In this document: piece by piece, positions 34,724 through 43,208 of the stretch
Layout of the letters: every line of letters begins with the position of its first letter
Position numbering within the stretch: the first letter of the stretch is position 1
Origin: Sulfurospirillum multivorans DSM 12446
GTDB lineage: Bacteria; Campylobacterota; Campylobacteria; Campylobacterales; Sulfurospirillaceae
Reading direction: 5' to 3'
DNA length: 64,000 nucleotides
Assembly: GCF_000568815.1 (NCBI RefSeq)
Contig: NZ_CP007201.1
Span: 1,993,654-2,057,653, forward strand
Program-made: the position numbers and the translations under genes
The notes under the pieces: generated by a model
Database searches by the model: none
Told to the model about the DNA's origin: nothing
Seen by the model: the letters and a program-made list of their open reading frames with translations, nothing else

Positions 34724-35655
34724 ACCCAAACTGCTAGTTAAACAGAAGAGCTTTTTTGTCATCACTAAGCTTCAAAAAGCAGTTGATAGCATACGCAGTG
34801 ATGAAAAGTCTAAGCTTTGTTAAAAAGCCACCAATGGTTGTAGCCTTAATCACTTTACCAAACTTAGCAGTGATCATAGAAAAGGCAGTTTCAACACCTT
34901 TTCTAATTCTACGCTTGGTAAAATACTCTTCTTTGTTTTCTTGTTGCATGTTGTTACGCCCAATGGGTGAAAGTACAATCTCAAACTGTTTTAAAAAAGC
35001 TTCTAACTTTGATGAAACATACCCTTTATCTCCAATCGTGATTGATTTTTGGGGTAGATAGTGCATAAATTGATACCCCGCCGTAACATCGTGTATGGAG
35101 CCTTCTGAGATATGTACCATTACAGGCTCTTTATCGGCTGTGACTACCATATGGACTTTAAGCCCATAAAAGAATCTTCCTTTGGATGCATTATACCCCT
35201 TCAAAGATGGATCACTCCACAATCTGACTCTGCTTTGCCTTGTGATTTGGCACAATTCAACAGGAAAAGAATCAACAGAGTAAATCTTTGCACCGTTTAA
35301 TCGCTGAAACAATGAGCCTAAAAACAAAAAAAGTGTGGACAACACGTCATTTATTTTTACTAAGCGGCGCAAAAATCTCGTGTAGTCAATCTCTTTCACC
35401 AAGTGCATCATCTTAACATACTGATGTGCTTTGAAATAGTTGCCATTAAAATCATTCACTGCCATATACCCGATAAGCAGCACTTCTGCATTACTAATCT
35501 TAGCTCTAACATCATCTTTTATCCCTGATACCTTCAAATACTCATCAATTAAACAATAAACGGTTATAATATCTCGCTCCATAATCTCGCCTCCCACGGC
35601 TTTTTATGGAGTTTAAAGCAACTTTCAAACCATCTTCTCAACTAGCAGTTTGGGT
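34724..35655 (-). mobile_element. IS982-family insertion sequence, left copy
   Basis: 932 bp bounded by inverted ends ACCCAAACTGCTAGTT (34724-34739) and its complement (35640-35655). Ends beginning ACCC, the length and the transposase fit IS982. No clear target duplication is seen (flanks AAAATT and TATAAT). It sits between the two HEPN modules. Confidence 0.8.
34734..35582 (-). CDS. IS982-family transposase, left copy
   Basis: 282 residues from MERDIITVYCLID. The DDE residues are visible: D in SVDSFPVELC, D in IGDKGYVSS and E in GVETAFSMITAK, with YFTKRRIRKG between. The gene is intact. It is similar to the right copy at about nine residues in ten by eye, and identical over the last 50, so the two are not fresh copies of each other. 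An ATG 15 bases upstream is possible but less like the right copy. Confidence 0.85.
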   Translation of the reverse strand: MERDIITVYCLIDEYLKVSGIKDDVRAKISNAEVLLIGYMAVNDFNGNYFKAHQYVKMMHLVKEIDYTRFLRRLVKINDVLSTLFLFLGSLFQRLNGAKIYSVDSFPVELCQITRQSRVRLWSDPSLKGYNASKGRFFYGLKVHMVVTADKEPVMVHISEGSIHDVTAGYQFMHYLPQKSITIGDKGYVSSKLEAFLKQFEIVLSPIGRNNMQQENKEEYFTKRRIRKGVETAFSMITAKFGKVIKATTIGGFLTKLRLFITAYAINCFLKLSDDKKALLFN

Positions 35656-35732
35656 TATAATAGTATCTTCATATGCGGTTATTTCTAAATTTTGCATTAC
35701 TTCTCTCAATGATTTTTTAATAATAGGCTTCT

Positions 35733-36107
35733 TTATTTTTTACAATTACCTCTAATATCCAACAAATCATCCACGACAGCCTTGATTTTAGGGAGTTTTA
35801 TTCTAATGACCATTTCGATAATGGGTAAGTTTACACCCTCATAGTCATGCGCTATAAAATTTCTAATATCATAGCTACCTTTGAGGTCTTCTTTATCAAA
35901 TTTTGAGAGTATGTCAAACGAACTGTTGTCTTTGAGTCTATTGAACTGTTCTGACATGGAGAGCAGGTGCATCATTATTGAAGGTTTTCCGCTCTTTTTA
36001 TCTTTAAGCGCACTTTGTATTGAGCCAAAATCATTGGTGATTTCGTTAATAAGATTTATTTTTTCTGCAATTCGTTCAAGTTTTTGAACATCTTCAGGAT
36101 TAAACAT
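35733..36107 (-). CDS. hepT: HEPN toxin (HepT-like), copy 2
   Basis: 124 residues from ATG at 36107, chosen because it gives the same eight-base overlap with its MNT partner as copy 1. The R-x4-H motif is RNFIAHDYEG. LKGSYDIRNFIAHDYEGVNL is nearly the same stretch as in copy 1 (DLKGIYDVRNYIAHDYEGVN), so the toxins are paralogues. The rest has diverged. It lies 78 bp from the left IS982. Confidence 0.78.
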   Translation of the reverse strand: MFNPEDVQKLERIAEKINLINEITNDFGSIQSALKDKKSGKPSIMMHLLSMSEQFNRLKDNSSFDILSKFDKEDLKGSYDIRNFIAHDYEGVNLPIIEMVIRIKLPKIKAVVDDLLDIRGNCKK

Positions 36108-36411
36108 AGATAGCTTCTTTTTGTATTTGAGACAAGTAAGGTGAGTCACTTTGCTCATCGACGATATCTACATGTAAAGCAAAATAGCTTGATACATCGT
36201 TTTTTATATGTGTCAATGTATTAAAATAATCCCAAGGGTCACATGAATTTATGTAGTCATTTTCAAATTTCAAAACCAAATCTATATCACTGCTAAAGTG
36301 CTCGCTATCGTGTGCATAAGAACCAAAAAGCCCTATTTTTTCAACATGATATTCTTCTTGCATTTTTCTTTTATGTAATTTGAGGTAGCTAAGTACATCT
36401 TCTTTTTTCAT
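36100..36411 (-). CDS. mntA: MNT-type nucleotidyltransferase antitoxin (MntA-like), copy 2
   Basis: 103 residues. Minimal nucleotidyltransferase motif GLFGSYAHDSEHFSSDIDLVL with both Asp. It is followed by the HEPN gene with an eight-base overlap. AGGA lies upstream at a normal distance, unlike copy 1, which looks leaderless. The near copy CTACATGTAA lies in the gene at 36168-36177. Confidence 0.78.
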   Translation of the reverse strand: MKKEDVLSYLKLHKRKMQEEYHVEKIGLFGSYAHDSEHFSSDIDLVLKFENDYINSCDPWDYFNTLTHIKNDVSSYFALHVDIVDEQSDSPYLSQIQKEAIYV

Positions 36412-36504
36412 GATATATCCTAAAAGTTCTTTGCGTACGAAATGATTATATCACATTTATGAACAGAAGAAGAGGCTGGATTTACTTTTAACTTTTGACG
36501 CTTT

Positions 36505-36514
36505 TTACATGTAA
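36505..36514. repeat. TTACATGTAA between MNT copy 2 and the cobB remnant
   Basis: Exact palindrome inside an otherwise gene-free gap of about 130 bp. The rest of the gap shows nothing definite except TATAAT on the minus strand about 36450, a likely -10 for the MNT gene. Confidence 0.5.
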
Positions 36515-36539
36515 AAGCTCAGCTCTTTCTAAAAACCTC

Positions 36540-37133
36540 TCCACATCCCCAACTATCTCATCCACAGCCTCAGTAGCCTTTTAATGCAACACTTTCGTAT
36601 AAACCCGCTCATTTATGGCATCACTTGGCTCTAAATTATTGAGGATGGAAACTTTTACATGTAAAGCAAAATGATCCATTGCAACGACGTTTCCGCTTGA
36701 GCCGATGATGACTAAAAATTGGCACTCTTCCATCGCTTCATAGAGGTGTTCGTACATGGGAGCGGGTTCGCCGAAGAAGACGATGTCGGGGCGAAAGGAG
36801 CCACCGCAGTTTTTACATGTAAAGGTTCGATCTTGTTTGGCGTAACCGATAAGCTGGGTTGTACCACACTGTTCACAGCGAAGGCGTGGTAAAAAGCCGT
36901 GCAAATGTAAAATGTCCTTGCACCCTGCTCGCTCGAAAAGATCGTCGACGTTTTGGGTGATGAGTGCGATGTCGTTGGGGTATTTTTCTTGAAGTTTAGA
37001 AAGAGCGTAGTGCGCGGCATTGGGTGTGACGGAGCTTAGTTGTTCGCGCCTTGCGTCGTAAAATGTTAGGGTGTTTTCACGGTTCCAAGAAAGACATCCC
37101 GCTTGACAGATCTCTTCGATGCGGTACTTTTCC
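36540..37133 (-). pseudogene. cobB: Truncated cobB (Sir2) remnant
   Basis: About 590 bp match the intact cobB at 42500-43195 in the same order and strand. It keeps the Y-x-x-R motif (FYDARREQL), NVDDLFERAG, HLHGFLPRLRCEQCG and the second zinc pair. It lacks the first 28 or so residues with the NAD-binding GAGxSxxSG. A nonsense change (CAA to TAA in rc at about 36583) also shortens the C-terminus. Both TTACATGTAA copies (36655, 36813) are in the same places as in the intact gene. It is not functional. Homology stops near 37133, where the nosZ side begins. Confidence 0.85.
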
Positions 37134-37193
37134 CTTTGCTGTATCCTAGACTGCTTTGTATTATAACGTCTTTGCTATGTTTTATGATACAGA

Positions 37194-37270
37194 AGCTAAA
37201 CTTTGAGAAGTTGACTTTTTATGTCTTTACATGTAAAAAAATGAAATTTCAAAAATTAAAAGTTTAGCTC
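37194..37270. repeat. Left inverted repeat region of the nos segment
   Basis: TTAAAAGTTTAGCTC at 37256-37270 is the exact complement of GAGCTAAACTTTTAA at 41495-41509; with one mismatch the match grows to about 20 bp. An extra copy, AGCTAAACTTT, lies at 37194-37204 in the other direction, so a local 11-bp inverted repeat surrounds a TTACATGTAA (37228). These could be ends of a mobile segment. Confidence 0.55.
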
Positions 37271-37312
37271 CGACTCCTTTTATATGGCTCTCGTTCATAT
37301 CCATTTTGGGAA

Positions 37313-37338
37313 GAGAAACAAAAAAATCAATGTTTCTC
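37313..37338 (-). terminator. Possible terminator after nosZ
   Basis: GAGAAACA and TGTTTCTC form an eight-base stem round a ten-base AT-rich loop, 12 bp past the nosZ stop. The run after the stem on the minus strand is weak in T, so it may be inefficient. Confidence 0.4.
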
Positions 37339-37349
37339 CTCTCTTATAT

Positions 37350-39944
37350 TTAGAAAAAATCAGCGTTTTTGTCTACCCATTTAAAATACTCAATAATATC
37401 TGTAATCTCTTGATCGTTCATATTTTGGTTCGGCATTTTAAGATTGAAAAATTCGATCAGCTTTTTCATATAAGGCTCTTGAAATTTGCTCTCAGGATTT
37501 TTGACATATTCGGCAACCCATTGTTCCGCATTTTTGTGACGTTTTAACACACCCGTTACGTCTGGTCCGGAACTCACTTTCCCGACGACATGACATCCCG
37601 AACACCCGCCTTCTTTAAAAGCGCCCTCTCCTCGTTTAGCGGCGGCAGATTTGGGAGAAGCCAAGGTGTTAACCAACAGATCTTTCGCTCTAATTGCCGA
37701 GTCTGCGGTTTTAATGAGGTACTGCCATGCCATATTCTCAAGAAGAATCGCATTTTCAAAATTATTTTCTTTATATGCTTTTGTCGCTTTCTCTTTCTCC
37801 GGAAGAATTTTCGCATATTGGTCTTTCGCGTCTTCTAGTAAGTTATTCACGGTTGGATACTTCGAAGCTTGGTTCTCTTTTAAAAATGCAAAAAGAGCAT
37901 CGACGACTCTTTGAGTCGCTTCGTTATTGGCCGTAATTTTTTTATACTCTTCTTGCAGTTCTGCTGGGGAAAGATTTTTGATTTTTGATTTTTGGCTCCA
38001 ATCATAATCTTTTTTCGGATCTTTGACTAAAAAATACCCCATCATTTCCAGATGTAACGCCGAACAAAATTCCGTACAATAGTAAGGGAAAACGCCTTCG
38101 ATATCGGCAACGAAATCGATCTGCGCCGTTTCACCCGGTTCGACGGAGACGTGAATATCGTGATGGTCGATCGTAAAGCCGTGCGTTTCGTCTTCGGCAC
38201 GTTCGACGTTGGTAATATACATCGTAACTTTATCCCCTTTGTTGACGGTAATATGCTCGGGATTGATATGTGAGCGCACCATCGTCGCATAAATATACAT
38301 ATGATCTCCTTTGCGAACGATATGCTCCTCTCCCGCAAGCGTTTTACCTATATGCGGTTGATTCGTTTTCGGGTTCGTTCCCATAGGGTATCTGACTTCG
38401 GGGTGTATTTTACTTGCGCGAATGGATGCGGCTTGATGCGGCTCGCCTAAAGGTATCGGCAAGTCGTATAAGAGTTCCATTTTCTTATCGCCGATATCGA
38501 TCAGCTGATTATTTTGCGGGTGCAACGGGCCTACCGGTAAAAATCTATCGATCGCTAATTTATTTAAAGCGATCAGATATTTTCCTTGCGGATCGGCGGA
38601 TTTACCCTCCATCGCTTCGAGGTGACCGACATTGTAGTGAATATTGACCCTATCGTATATCTTCAAGTTTTTATAGTCCCATTTGACGATTTGAGAGTCG
38701 ACGTATAAAGAGCTGTACACAATCCCGTCTTCTTTTCCGAAGCTGTTATGAAGATGCCCCAATCCCAATTCCAGTTGACCGTGCAATGATTTCTTTAAAT
38801 CGAGGATTGGTATACCGTAAGAATCCTTGCCGACGAACTCTTTATTGTCTATTTGTTGAAGAATTTTTTTAAAGTCATAGACGGACGCATGCGTATCGAG
38901 CTTTCCGGAAACGATAATGTATTGACCGTTTGGATTCACGTCGACGCCGTGCGGAGATTTATTTTCCGGAATCAAAAAAAGTGCATTATTTTTAACTGCC
39001 ACATCAATAGGAATTACTTTGTGATTATTAATGATTTTTACATTTTTTGCATCTTTTGCAAGCTCAGCTAATTTTTTCCAATTGTAAACATGCAAATAAT
39101 CTGTATCGCTACGACTACATCCCGCTTCGAAGGGAGGGAACCCTTTTTCAATTCCTCCCGTATAAAGTTCGGAATTAAAAGAATTAGTAAATCCCCACCC
39201 ATCTGAGATACCTTTTCCAGCATCTGTCAAATCTTGCATATAAGGAGGAAGTTCTAACGTAAAAGATTCTTCTGGCAAAATTCTTCCTTTTTCTTTGTCA
39301 AATTTCCAAAAAGTCACTCCCCCTCTATAAGTATCTTGATAAGCTTCCATAGGATAATAATCGTTTGTTAAAGGTGCGGCATATTGACATGATTCGAGAA
39401 TGTATTCGGTATTTGGCGTTACGAATGCACCGCCATGATCTGATTTAAAAAGAGGATTAACGACAATTTGCGAAGTTTCAAAATACTTCAGGTTAATCAC
39501 GGCAATTCTCGCATTGGCTTTATCGTTAATAAAAAGGTATTGCCCGTCATACACGCCGTTGGTTTCGGAAAGTGCGGGATGGTGCGTATCGCCCCAATTA
39601 ATTTCACGACCTCTTACATTGCCTTCGCGTAAAATTTCTTTTGAATCTGTATCAAAACCGTATCCTTGCCACGGTTCGGGAGTAAAAACGCTGATATATT
39701 TCAATATCCGCATAGAAGGAACTCCATAAACCAACACTTGCCCCGATTGTCCGCCGCTGGCAAACACATAGTATTCATCATGCTTACCGCTTGGCTGATA
39801 AACTTTTAATGCTGCAATCGCGTCTTGTTCGGAGAGTCCGCGTTGTTGCATCACGTCTTGAAATTTTGATTGAGCCTCTATAGATTGTGCTAAAAACAGC
39901 CATCCCGCTATCATGCTATACATCAGCCATACGTACTTTTTCAT
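37350..39944 (-). CDS. nosZ: Clade II nitrous oxide reductase with cytochrome c domain (cNosZ)
   Basis: 864 residues. A Sec signal peptide (MKKYVWLMYSMIAGWLFLAQ...) without twin Arg marks clade II. The seven-bladed propeller with CuZ has DTHHPALS, KSPHGVDV and GLGHLHNS histidines; the cupredoxin CuA site is CTEFCSALHLEMMG with His upstream (DETHGFTIDHHD). The extra C-terminal domain has CSGCH and a distal Met, so electrons enter through its own haem, as in epsilonproteobacteria. It should reduce N2O to N2 in the periplasm. The accessory genes for CuZ (nosD, F, Y, L) and quinol electron supply (nosG, C, H) are not in the window. Confidence 0.92.
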   Translation of the reverse strand: MKKYVWLMYSMIAGWLFLAQSIEAQSKFQDVMQQRGLSEQDAIAALKVYQPSGKHDEYYVFASGGQSGQVLVYGVPSMRILKYISVFTPEPWQGYGFDTDSKEILREGNVRGREINWGDTHHPALSETNGVYDGQYLFINDKANARIAVINLKYFETSQIVVNPLFKSDHGGAFVTPNTEYILESCQYAAPLTNDYYPMEAYQDTYRGGVTFWKFDKEKGRILPEESFTLELPPYMQDLTDAGKGISDGWGFTNSFNSELYTGGIEKGFPPFEAGCSRSDTDYLHVYNWKKLAELAKDAKNVKIINNHKVIPIDVAVKNNALFLIPENKSPHGVDVNPNGQYIIVSGKLDTHASVYDFKKILQQIDNKEFVGKDSYGIPILDLKKSLHGQLELGLGHLHNSFGKEDGIVYSSLYVDSQIVKWDYKNLKIYDRVNIHYNVGHLEAMEGKSADPQGKYLIALNKLAIDRFLPVGPLHPQNNQLIDIGDKKMELLYDLPIPLGEPHQAASIRASKIHPEVRYPMGTNPKTNQPHIGKTLAGEEHIVRKGDHMYIYATMVRSHINPEHITVNKGDKVTMYITNVERAEDETHGFTIDHHDIHVSVEPGETAQIDFVADIEGVFPYYCTEFCSALHLEMMGYFLVKDPKKDYDWSQKSKIKNLSPAELQEEYKKITANNEATQRVVDALFAFLKENQASKYPTVNNLLEDAKDQYAKILPEKEKATKAYKENNFENAILLENMAWQYLIKTADSAIRAKDLLVNTLASPKSAAAKRGEGAFKEGGCSGCHVVGKVSSGPDVTGVLKRHKNAEQWVAEYVKNPESKFQEPYMKKLIEFFNLKMPNQNMNDQEITDIIEYFKWVDKNADFF

Positions 39945-39970
39945 CGTTTCTCCTTTCTAGTGAACCCGAC

Positions 39971-41254
39971 TTACCTGTCTTCAAACCGACTAATCTCGTC
40001 GATAACGCTTTGTATCTCTTCTTTTGACATGTGATCAAGCACGGCAATATGCATCTCTTCTTGTTGTTGCTTATAGTCCAATAGCTTTTGCACCATAGCG
40101 TCTTGTTTTAACCCAAGCAATTTTGTTCCCATCGCTCCTTCTCCGTTAACGCCATGGCAGGGAGCGCAATTGCTTTTATAGAGTTGGCTGACTTTAAACT
40201 TTCCAAGAGAGCCTGCTCTGTCTTCTAAAGCTTTGACTTTGAGCGCTTGTTTTTTTTGTTCGGCTTCTCTTTCTTTTTCGATCGCTTCTTGCGTATTCAC
40301 GGACGGGGTTTGAACGATCACTTCCGTTACGGGTTTTTGTTTCGTAGTACCGACGATAGCGGAAATTTTTGCCAAGATATTGACGTTAATATCCGTAATT
40401 AACATATAAAGCCCTGCCGATAAACTCGCTATCACGACAAATGCCGCCAAAACATGGCGAAGAAGCGTCGCTTTACGATCGACTTGGTTTTTGCATGCTT
40501 TGACTTTAAATATCCAAGCCGCTAAAGACAATGCGCTAATAGACGCCAATGCCCAAAAACCGATAACGGGATAGGCATGTGTCGTAAATTGAGCAACTTT
40601 TCCGTCTCCAAGCAGTATAGGCATAAACGGTTTTATCGTAATCGCGCCGTTTTGAAGCGTATGCCCGAACCAATAAAGCCAATACCCGTAAATTCCCATA
40701 AACAAAAAAGGCAAAAGTACGGGAATCGCCATCAAAAAATCAATCCATTTATAATCGTAAATCATAAATAAGGCAAGCAACAGCGCCAGCATAATCAAAG
40801 CGTAAGGAGCAAGCGCACGTTCGTAAATGCCGCCTCTTTCCATATGCGCCATACCGACATAGTGGTTAATCGTATTCATCTCGTGTACCTCGCCGCTGAG
40901 TCCATCAAAATGAATAAAGACGGGTAGCCCGTAAGGGAAAGCTTCTTTGGGATAGTTCGGGGCTTCAAGCGAAAATTTCCATACCGGCATAGACGGGACA
41001 CCGATCTCTTCGGATATCTCTATCATTTTTTTAAGATCGCCTCGTACTTTTTGAGGTGTATTGATACTGATATACCGATCTTTTTGATAAAAATTCCACA
41101 ACGGATAGACGTAAGCGGGGATATCTCCGACTTTACCGTCTTTGATACGCTCCAAAGTTCCATGAAAACCTACCGAAGGAACGACAAATCCGTACATTAA
41201 AACGATCAAAGCCAACCCCGTCAGTATTTTTGATAGCCAATACGCTACTTTCAT
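39971..41254 (-). CDS. NosB-like membrane protein with C-terminal cytochrome c domain
   Basis: 427 residues. One N-terminal helix, a periplasmic part, then about five helices (APYALIMLALLLALFMIYDY; LMAIPVLLPFLFMGIYGYW; YPVIGFWALASISALSLAA and others). A coiled segment rich in Glu/Lys leads to a monohaem domain (CAPCHGVNGEGAMG). It lies 26 bp upstream of nosZ. Epsilonproteobacterial nos clusters have a membrane protein NosB next to nosZ; I think this is its relative, though in Wolinella nosB follows nosZ. It may pass electrons to NosZ. Name held as tentative. Confidence 0.6.
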   Translation of the reverse strand: MKVAYWLSKILTGLALIVLMYGFVVPSVGFHGTLERIKDGKVGDIPAYVYPLWNFYQKDRYISINTPQKVRGDLKKMIEISEEIGVPSMPVWKFSLEAPNYPKEAFPYGLPVFIHFDGLSGEVHEMNTINHYVGMAHMERGGIYERALAPYALIMLALLLALFMIYDYKWIDFLMAIPVLLPFLFMGIYGYWLYWFGHTLQNGAITIKPFMPILLGDGKVAQFTTHAYPVIGFWALASISALSLAAWIFKVKACKNQVDRKATLLRHVLAAFVVIASLSAGLYMLITDINVNILAKISAIVGTTKQKPVTEVIVQTPSVNTQEAIEKEREAEQKKQALKVKALEDRAGSLGKFKVSQLYKSNCAPCHGVNGEGAMGTKLLGLKQDAMVQKLLDYKQQQEEMHIAVLDHMSKEEIQSVIDEISRFEDR

Positions 41255-41494
41255 AATGAGCTCCTTTTGACTTATTATAAAATTTTTTTAATTTTATTTT
41301 TTAATTTTATAACTTCATTAGTTTCTTTTTGGTCGCTAATAAGAAAAAATATAGAAAATTATTTTAATTATTTATATTGATGGAGTGAAAACTATCTTTA
41401 AGAAATATTGAAATGTATTAATCAAAGCCAAGACACTTATTAATATCGAATGCTTGCTATTATCGAGGAAGGAAATAAGAAAAATAAGAAAAGA
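41255..41494. other. AT-rich leader of the nos pair
   Basis: About 240 bp without a gene, very AT-rich, holding the presumed nos promoter on the minus strand (TATAAT at about 41273-41278, perhaps too close to the start to be the main one). No exact TTACATGTAA and no clear FNR box. Confidence 0.5.
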
Positions 41495-41515
41495 GAGCTA
41501 AACTTTTAACTTTTT
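41495..41515. repeat. Right inverted repeat of the nos segment
   Basis: GAGCTAAACTTTTAA (41495-41509) followed by C and a T-run. It mirrors 37250-37270 and lies nine bases before the right IS982 end. Confidence 0.55.
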
Positions 41516-41524
41516 TATCATTTA

Positions 41525-42457
41525 ACTCAAACTACTAGTTAGAAAAGATGGTCTAAAAGTTGCTTGAGACTCCATAAAAAGCCGTTGGAGGCGAGATTAT
41601 GGAGCGAAATATTATAACAGTTTATTGTTTAATTGATGAGTATTTGAAGCTAGTAGGAATAAAAGATGATGTTAGAGCTAAGATTAGTAACGCAGAAGTG
41701 TTGCTGATTGGGTATATAGCAGTGAATGATTTCAATGGAAACTATTTCAAAGCTCATCAGTATTCCATGATGATGCATTTAGTGAAAAGTATTGATTATA
41801 CGAGATTCCTAAGACGTCTAGCAAAAATCAATACTGTATTATCAACACTTTTTGGTTTTCTAGGAACGTTATTTCAAAAGCTCAATGGTGTAAAGATTTA
41901 TTCTGTTGATTCATTTCCTGTTGAGTTATGTCAAATTACAAGGCAAAGTAGTGTCAGATTGTGGAGTGATCCATCACTTAAAGGTTACAATGCATCAAAA
42001 GGAAGGTTCTTTTATGGATTCAAAGTGCATATGATAGTGACAACGGATAAAGAACCTGTGATGGTTCATATCTCTACAGACTCTATCCACGATGTTACTG
42101 CTGGGTATAAATTCATACACCATTTACCCAAAGAATTGATTGCTATTGGAGATAAAGGATATGTTTCATCAAAACTCGAAGCGTTCTTAAAACGATTTGA
42201 TATTTTACTATCACCTATTAGGCGTCATAACATGCAACGAGAAAATAGGGAAGATTATTTTACCAAACGTAGAATCAGAAAAGGTGTTGAAACAGCTTTT
42301 TCTATGATAACTGCTAAATTTGGTAAAGTAATCAAGGCTACAACCATTGGTGGCTTTTTAACAAAGCTTAGACTCTTCATCACTGCTTATGCTATCAACT
42401 GCTTTTTGAAGCTTAGTGATGACAAAAAAGCCTTACTGTTTAACTAGCAGTTTGGGT
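41525..42457 (+). mobile_element. IS982-family insertion sequence, right copy
   Basis: 933 bp. The left end ACTCAAACTACTAGTT has two changes from the right end ACCCAAACTGCTAGTT (complement at 42442-42457). ATTTAA lies at both outer edges (41520-41525 and 42459-42464), a possible target duplication if the ends are drawn one base differently. It is inverted relative to the left copy. Confidence 0.8.
41599..42447 (+). CDS. IS982-family transposase, right copy
   Basis: 282 residues, MERNIITVYCLIDEY at the start. DDE residues in SVDSFPVELC, IGDKGYVSS and GVETAFSM. Intact. Differences from the left copy are spread over the first four fifths, and the last 50 residues are the same at protein level with only silent base changes. 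The element is probably an older resident, not a recent copy. Confidence 0.85.
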   Translation: MERNIITVYCLIDEYLKLVGIKDDVRAKISNAEVLLIGYIAVNDFNGNYFKAHQYSMMMHLVKSIDYTRFLRRLAKINTVLSTLFGFLGTLFQKLNGVKIYSVDSFPVELCQITRQSSVRLWSDPSLKGYNASKGRFFYGFKVHMIVTTDKEPVMVHISTDSIHDVTAGYKFIHHLPKELIAIGDKGYVSSKLEAFLKRFDILLSPIRRHNMQRENREDYFTKRRIRKGVETAFSMITAKFGKVIKATTIGGFLTKLRLFITAYAINCFLKLSDDKKALLFN

Positions 42458-42499
42458 TATTTAACCTTTTATATATGAAGACTCAACATTACTAAAATA

Positions 42500-43195
42500 T
42501 CACCCTTGCATAAATCGCTCAATATCCTCAACGATTTCATCCACCGCCTCAGTCGCTTTTTGATGCAACACTTTCGTATAAACCCGCTCATTTATGGCAT
42601 CACTTGGCTCTAAATTATTGAGGATGGAAACTTTTACATGTAAAGCAAAATGATCCATTGCAACGACGTTTCCGCTTGAGCCGATGATGACCAAGAACTG
42701 GCACTCTTCCATGGCTTCGTAAAGGTGTTCGTACATGGGAGCTGGCTCGCCGAAGAAGACGATGTCGGGGCGAAAGGAGCCTCCGCATTCTTTACATGTA
42801 AAGGTTCGCTCTTGCTTGGTGTAGCCGATGAGATGGGTTGCGCCACACTGTTCACAACGCAAACGAGGCAAAAAACCGTGTAAATGCAAAACATCTTTAC
42901 ACCCTGCTCGTTCGAAAAGATCGTCGACGTTTTGGGTGATGATCGCAATATTATTGGGGTATTTTTCTTGCAGTTGAGAAAGAGCGTAATGCGCGGCATT
43001 GGGTGTGACAGAACTCAGTTGTTCGCGCCTTGCGTCGTAAAATGTGAGGGTATTTTCACGGTTCCAAGACAGACACCCAGCCTGACAAATCTCTTCGATG
43101 CGGTATTTTTCCCACAGTCCATCCGTATCACGAAAGGTGGAGAGTCCACTCTCCGCGCTGATGCCTGCTCCTGAGAATATTACAACCCGTGCCAT
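42500..43195 (-). CDS. cobB: NAD-dependent protein deacylase CobB (Sir2, SIRT5-like)
   Basis: 231 residues, full length. The NAD-binding loop is FSGAGISAESGLSTFRD at residue 7 on; the class III (SIRT5-like) Y-x-x-R is FYDARREQL; ITQNVDDLFERAG and the catalytic His in LHLHGFLP follow; zinc pairs CEQC and CKEC. It removes acyl groups (acetyl, succinyl) from lysines. The remnant at 36.5-37.1 kb is its broken paralogue. Two exact TTACATGTAA (42634, 42792) are inside, read as LHVK and FTCK. Confidence 0.9.
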   Translation of the reverse strand: MARVVIFSGAGISAESGLSTFRDTDGLWEKYRIEEICQAGCLSWNRENTLTFYDARREQLSSVTPNAAHYALSQLQEKYPNNIAIITQNVDDLFERAGCKDVLHLHGFLPRLRCEQCGATHLIGYTKQERTFTCKECGGSFRPDIVFFGEPAPMYEHLYEAMEECQFLVIIGSSGNVVAMDHFALHVKVSILNNLEPSDAINERVYTKVLHQKATEAVDEIVEDIERFMQG

Positions 43196-43208
43196 GGCTT
43201 ACACCTTT

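Noticed and set aside
41273-41278. TATAAT just before the NosB-like gene as its main promoter
   Set aside because: A start of transcription seven bases downstream would fall at the ribosome site, so the box is too close unless the leader is extremely short.
34724-42457. The two IS982 copies as ends of a recent composite transposon carrying nosZ
   Set aside because: The copies are inverted but not identical (transposases differ at about one residue in ten), no shared target duplication links the outer ends, and other inverted repeats lie closer to the nos genes. They may have helped shape the region but are not matched ends.
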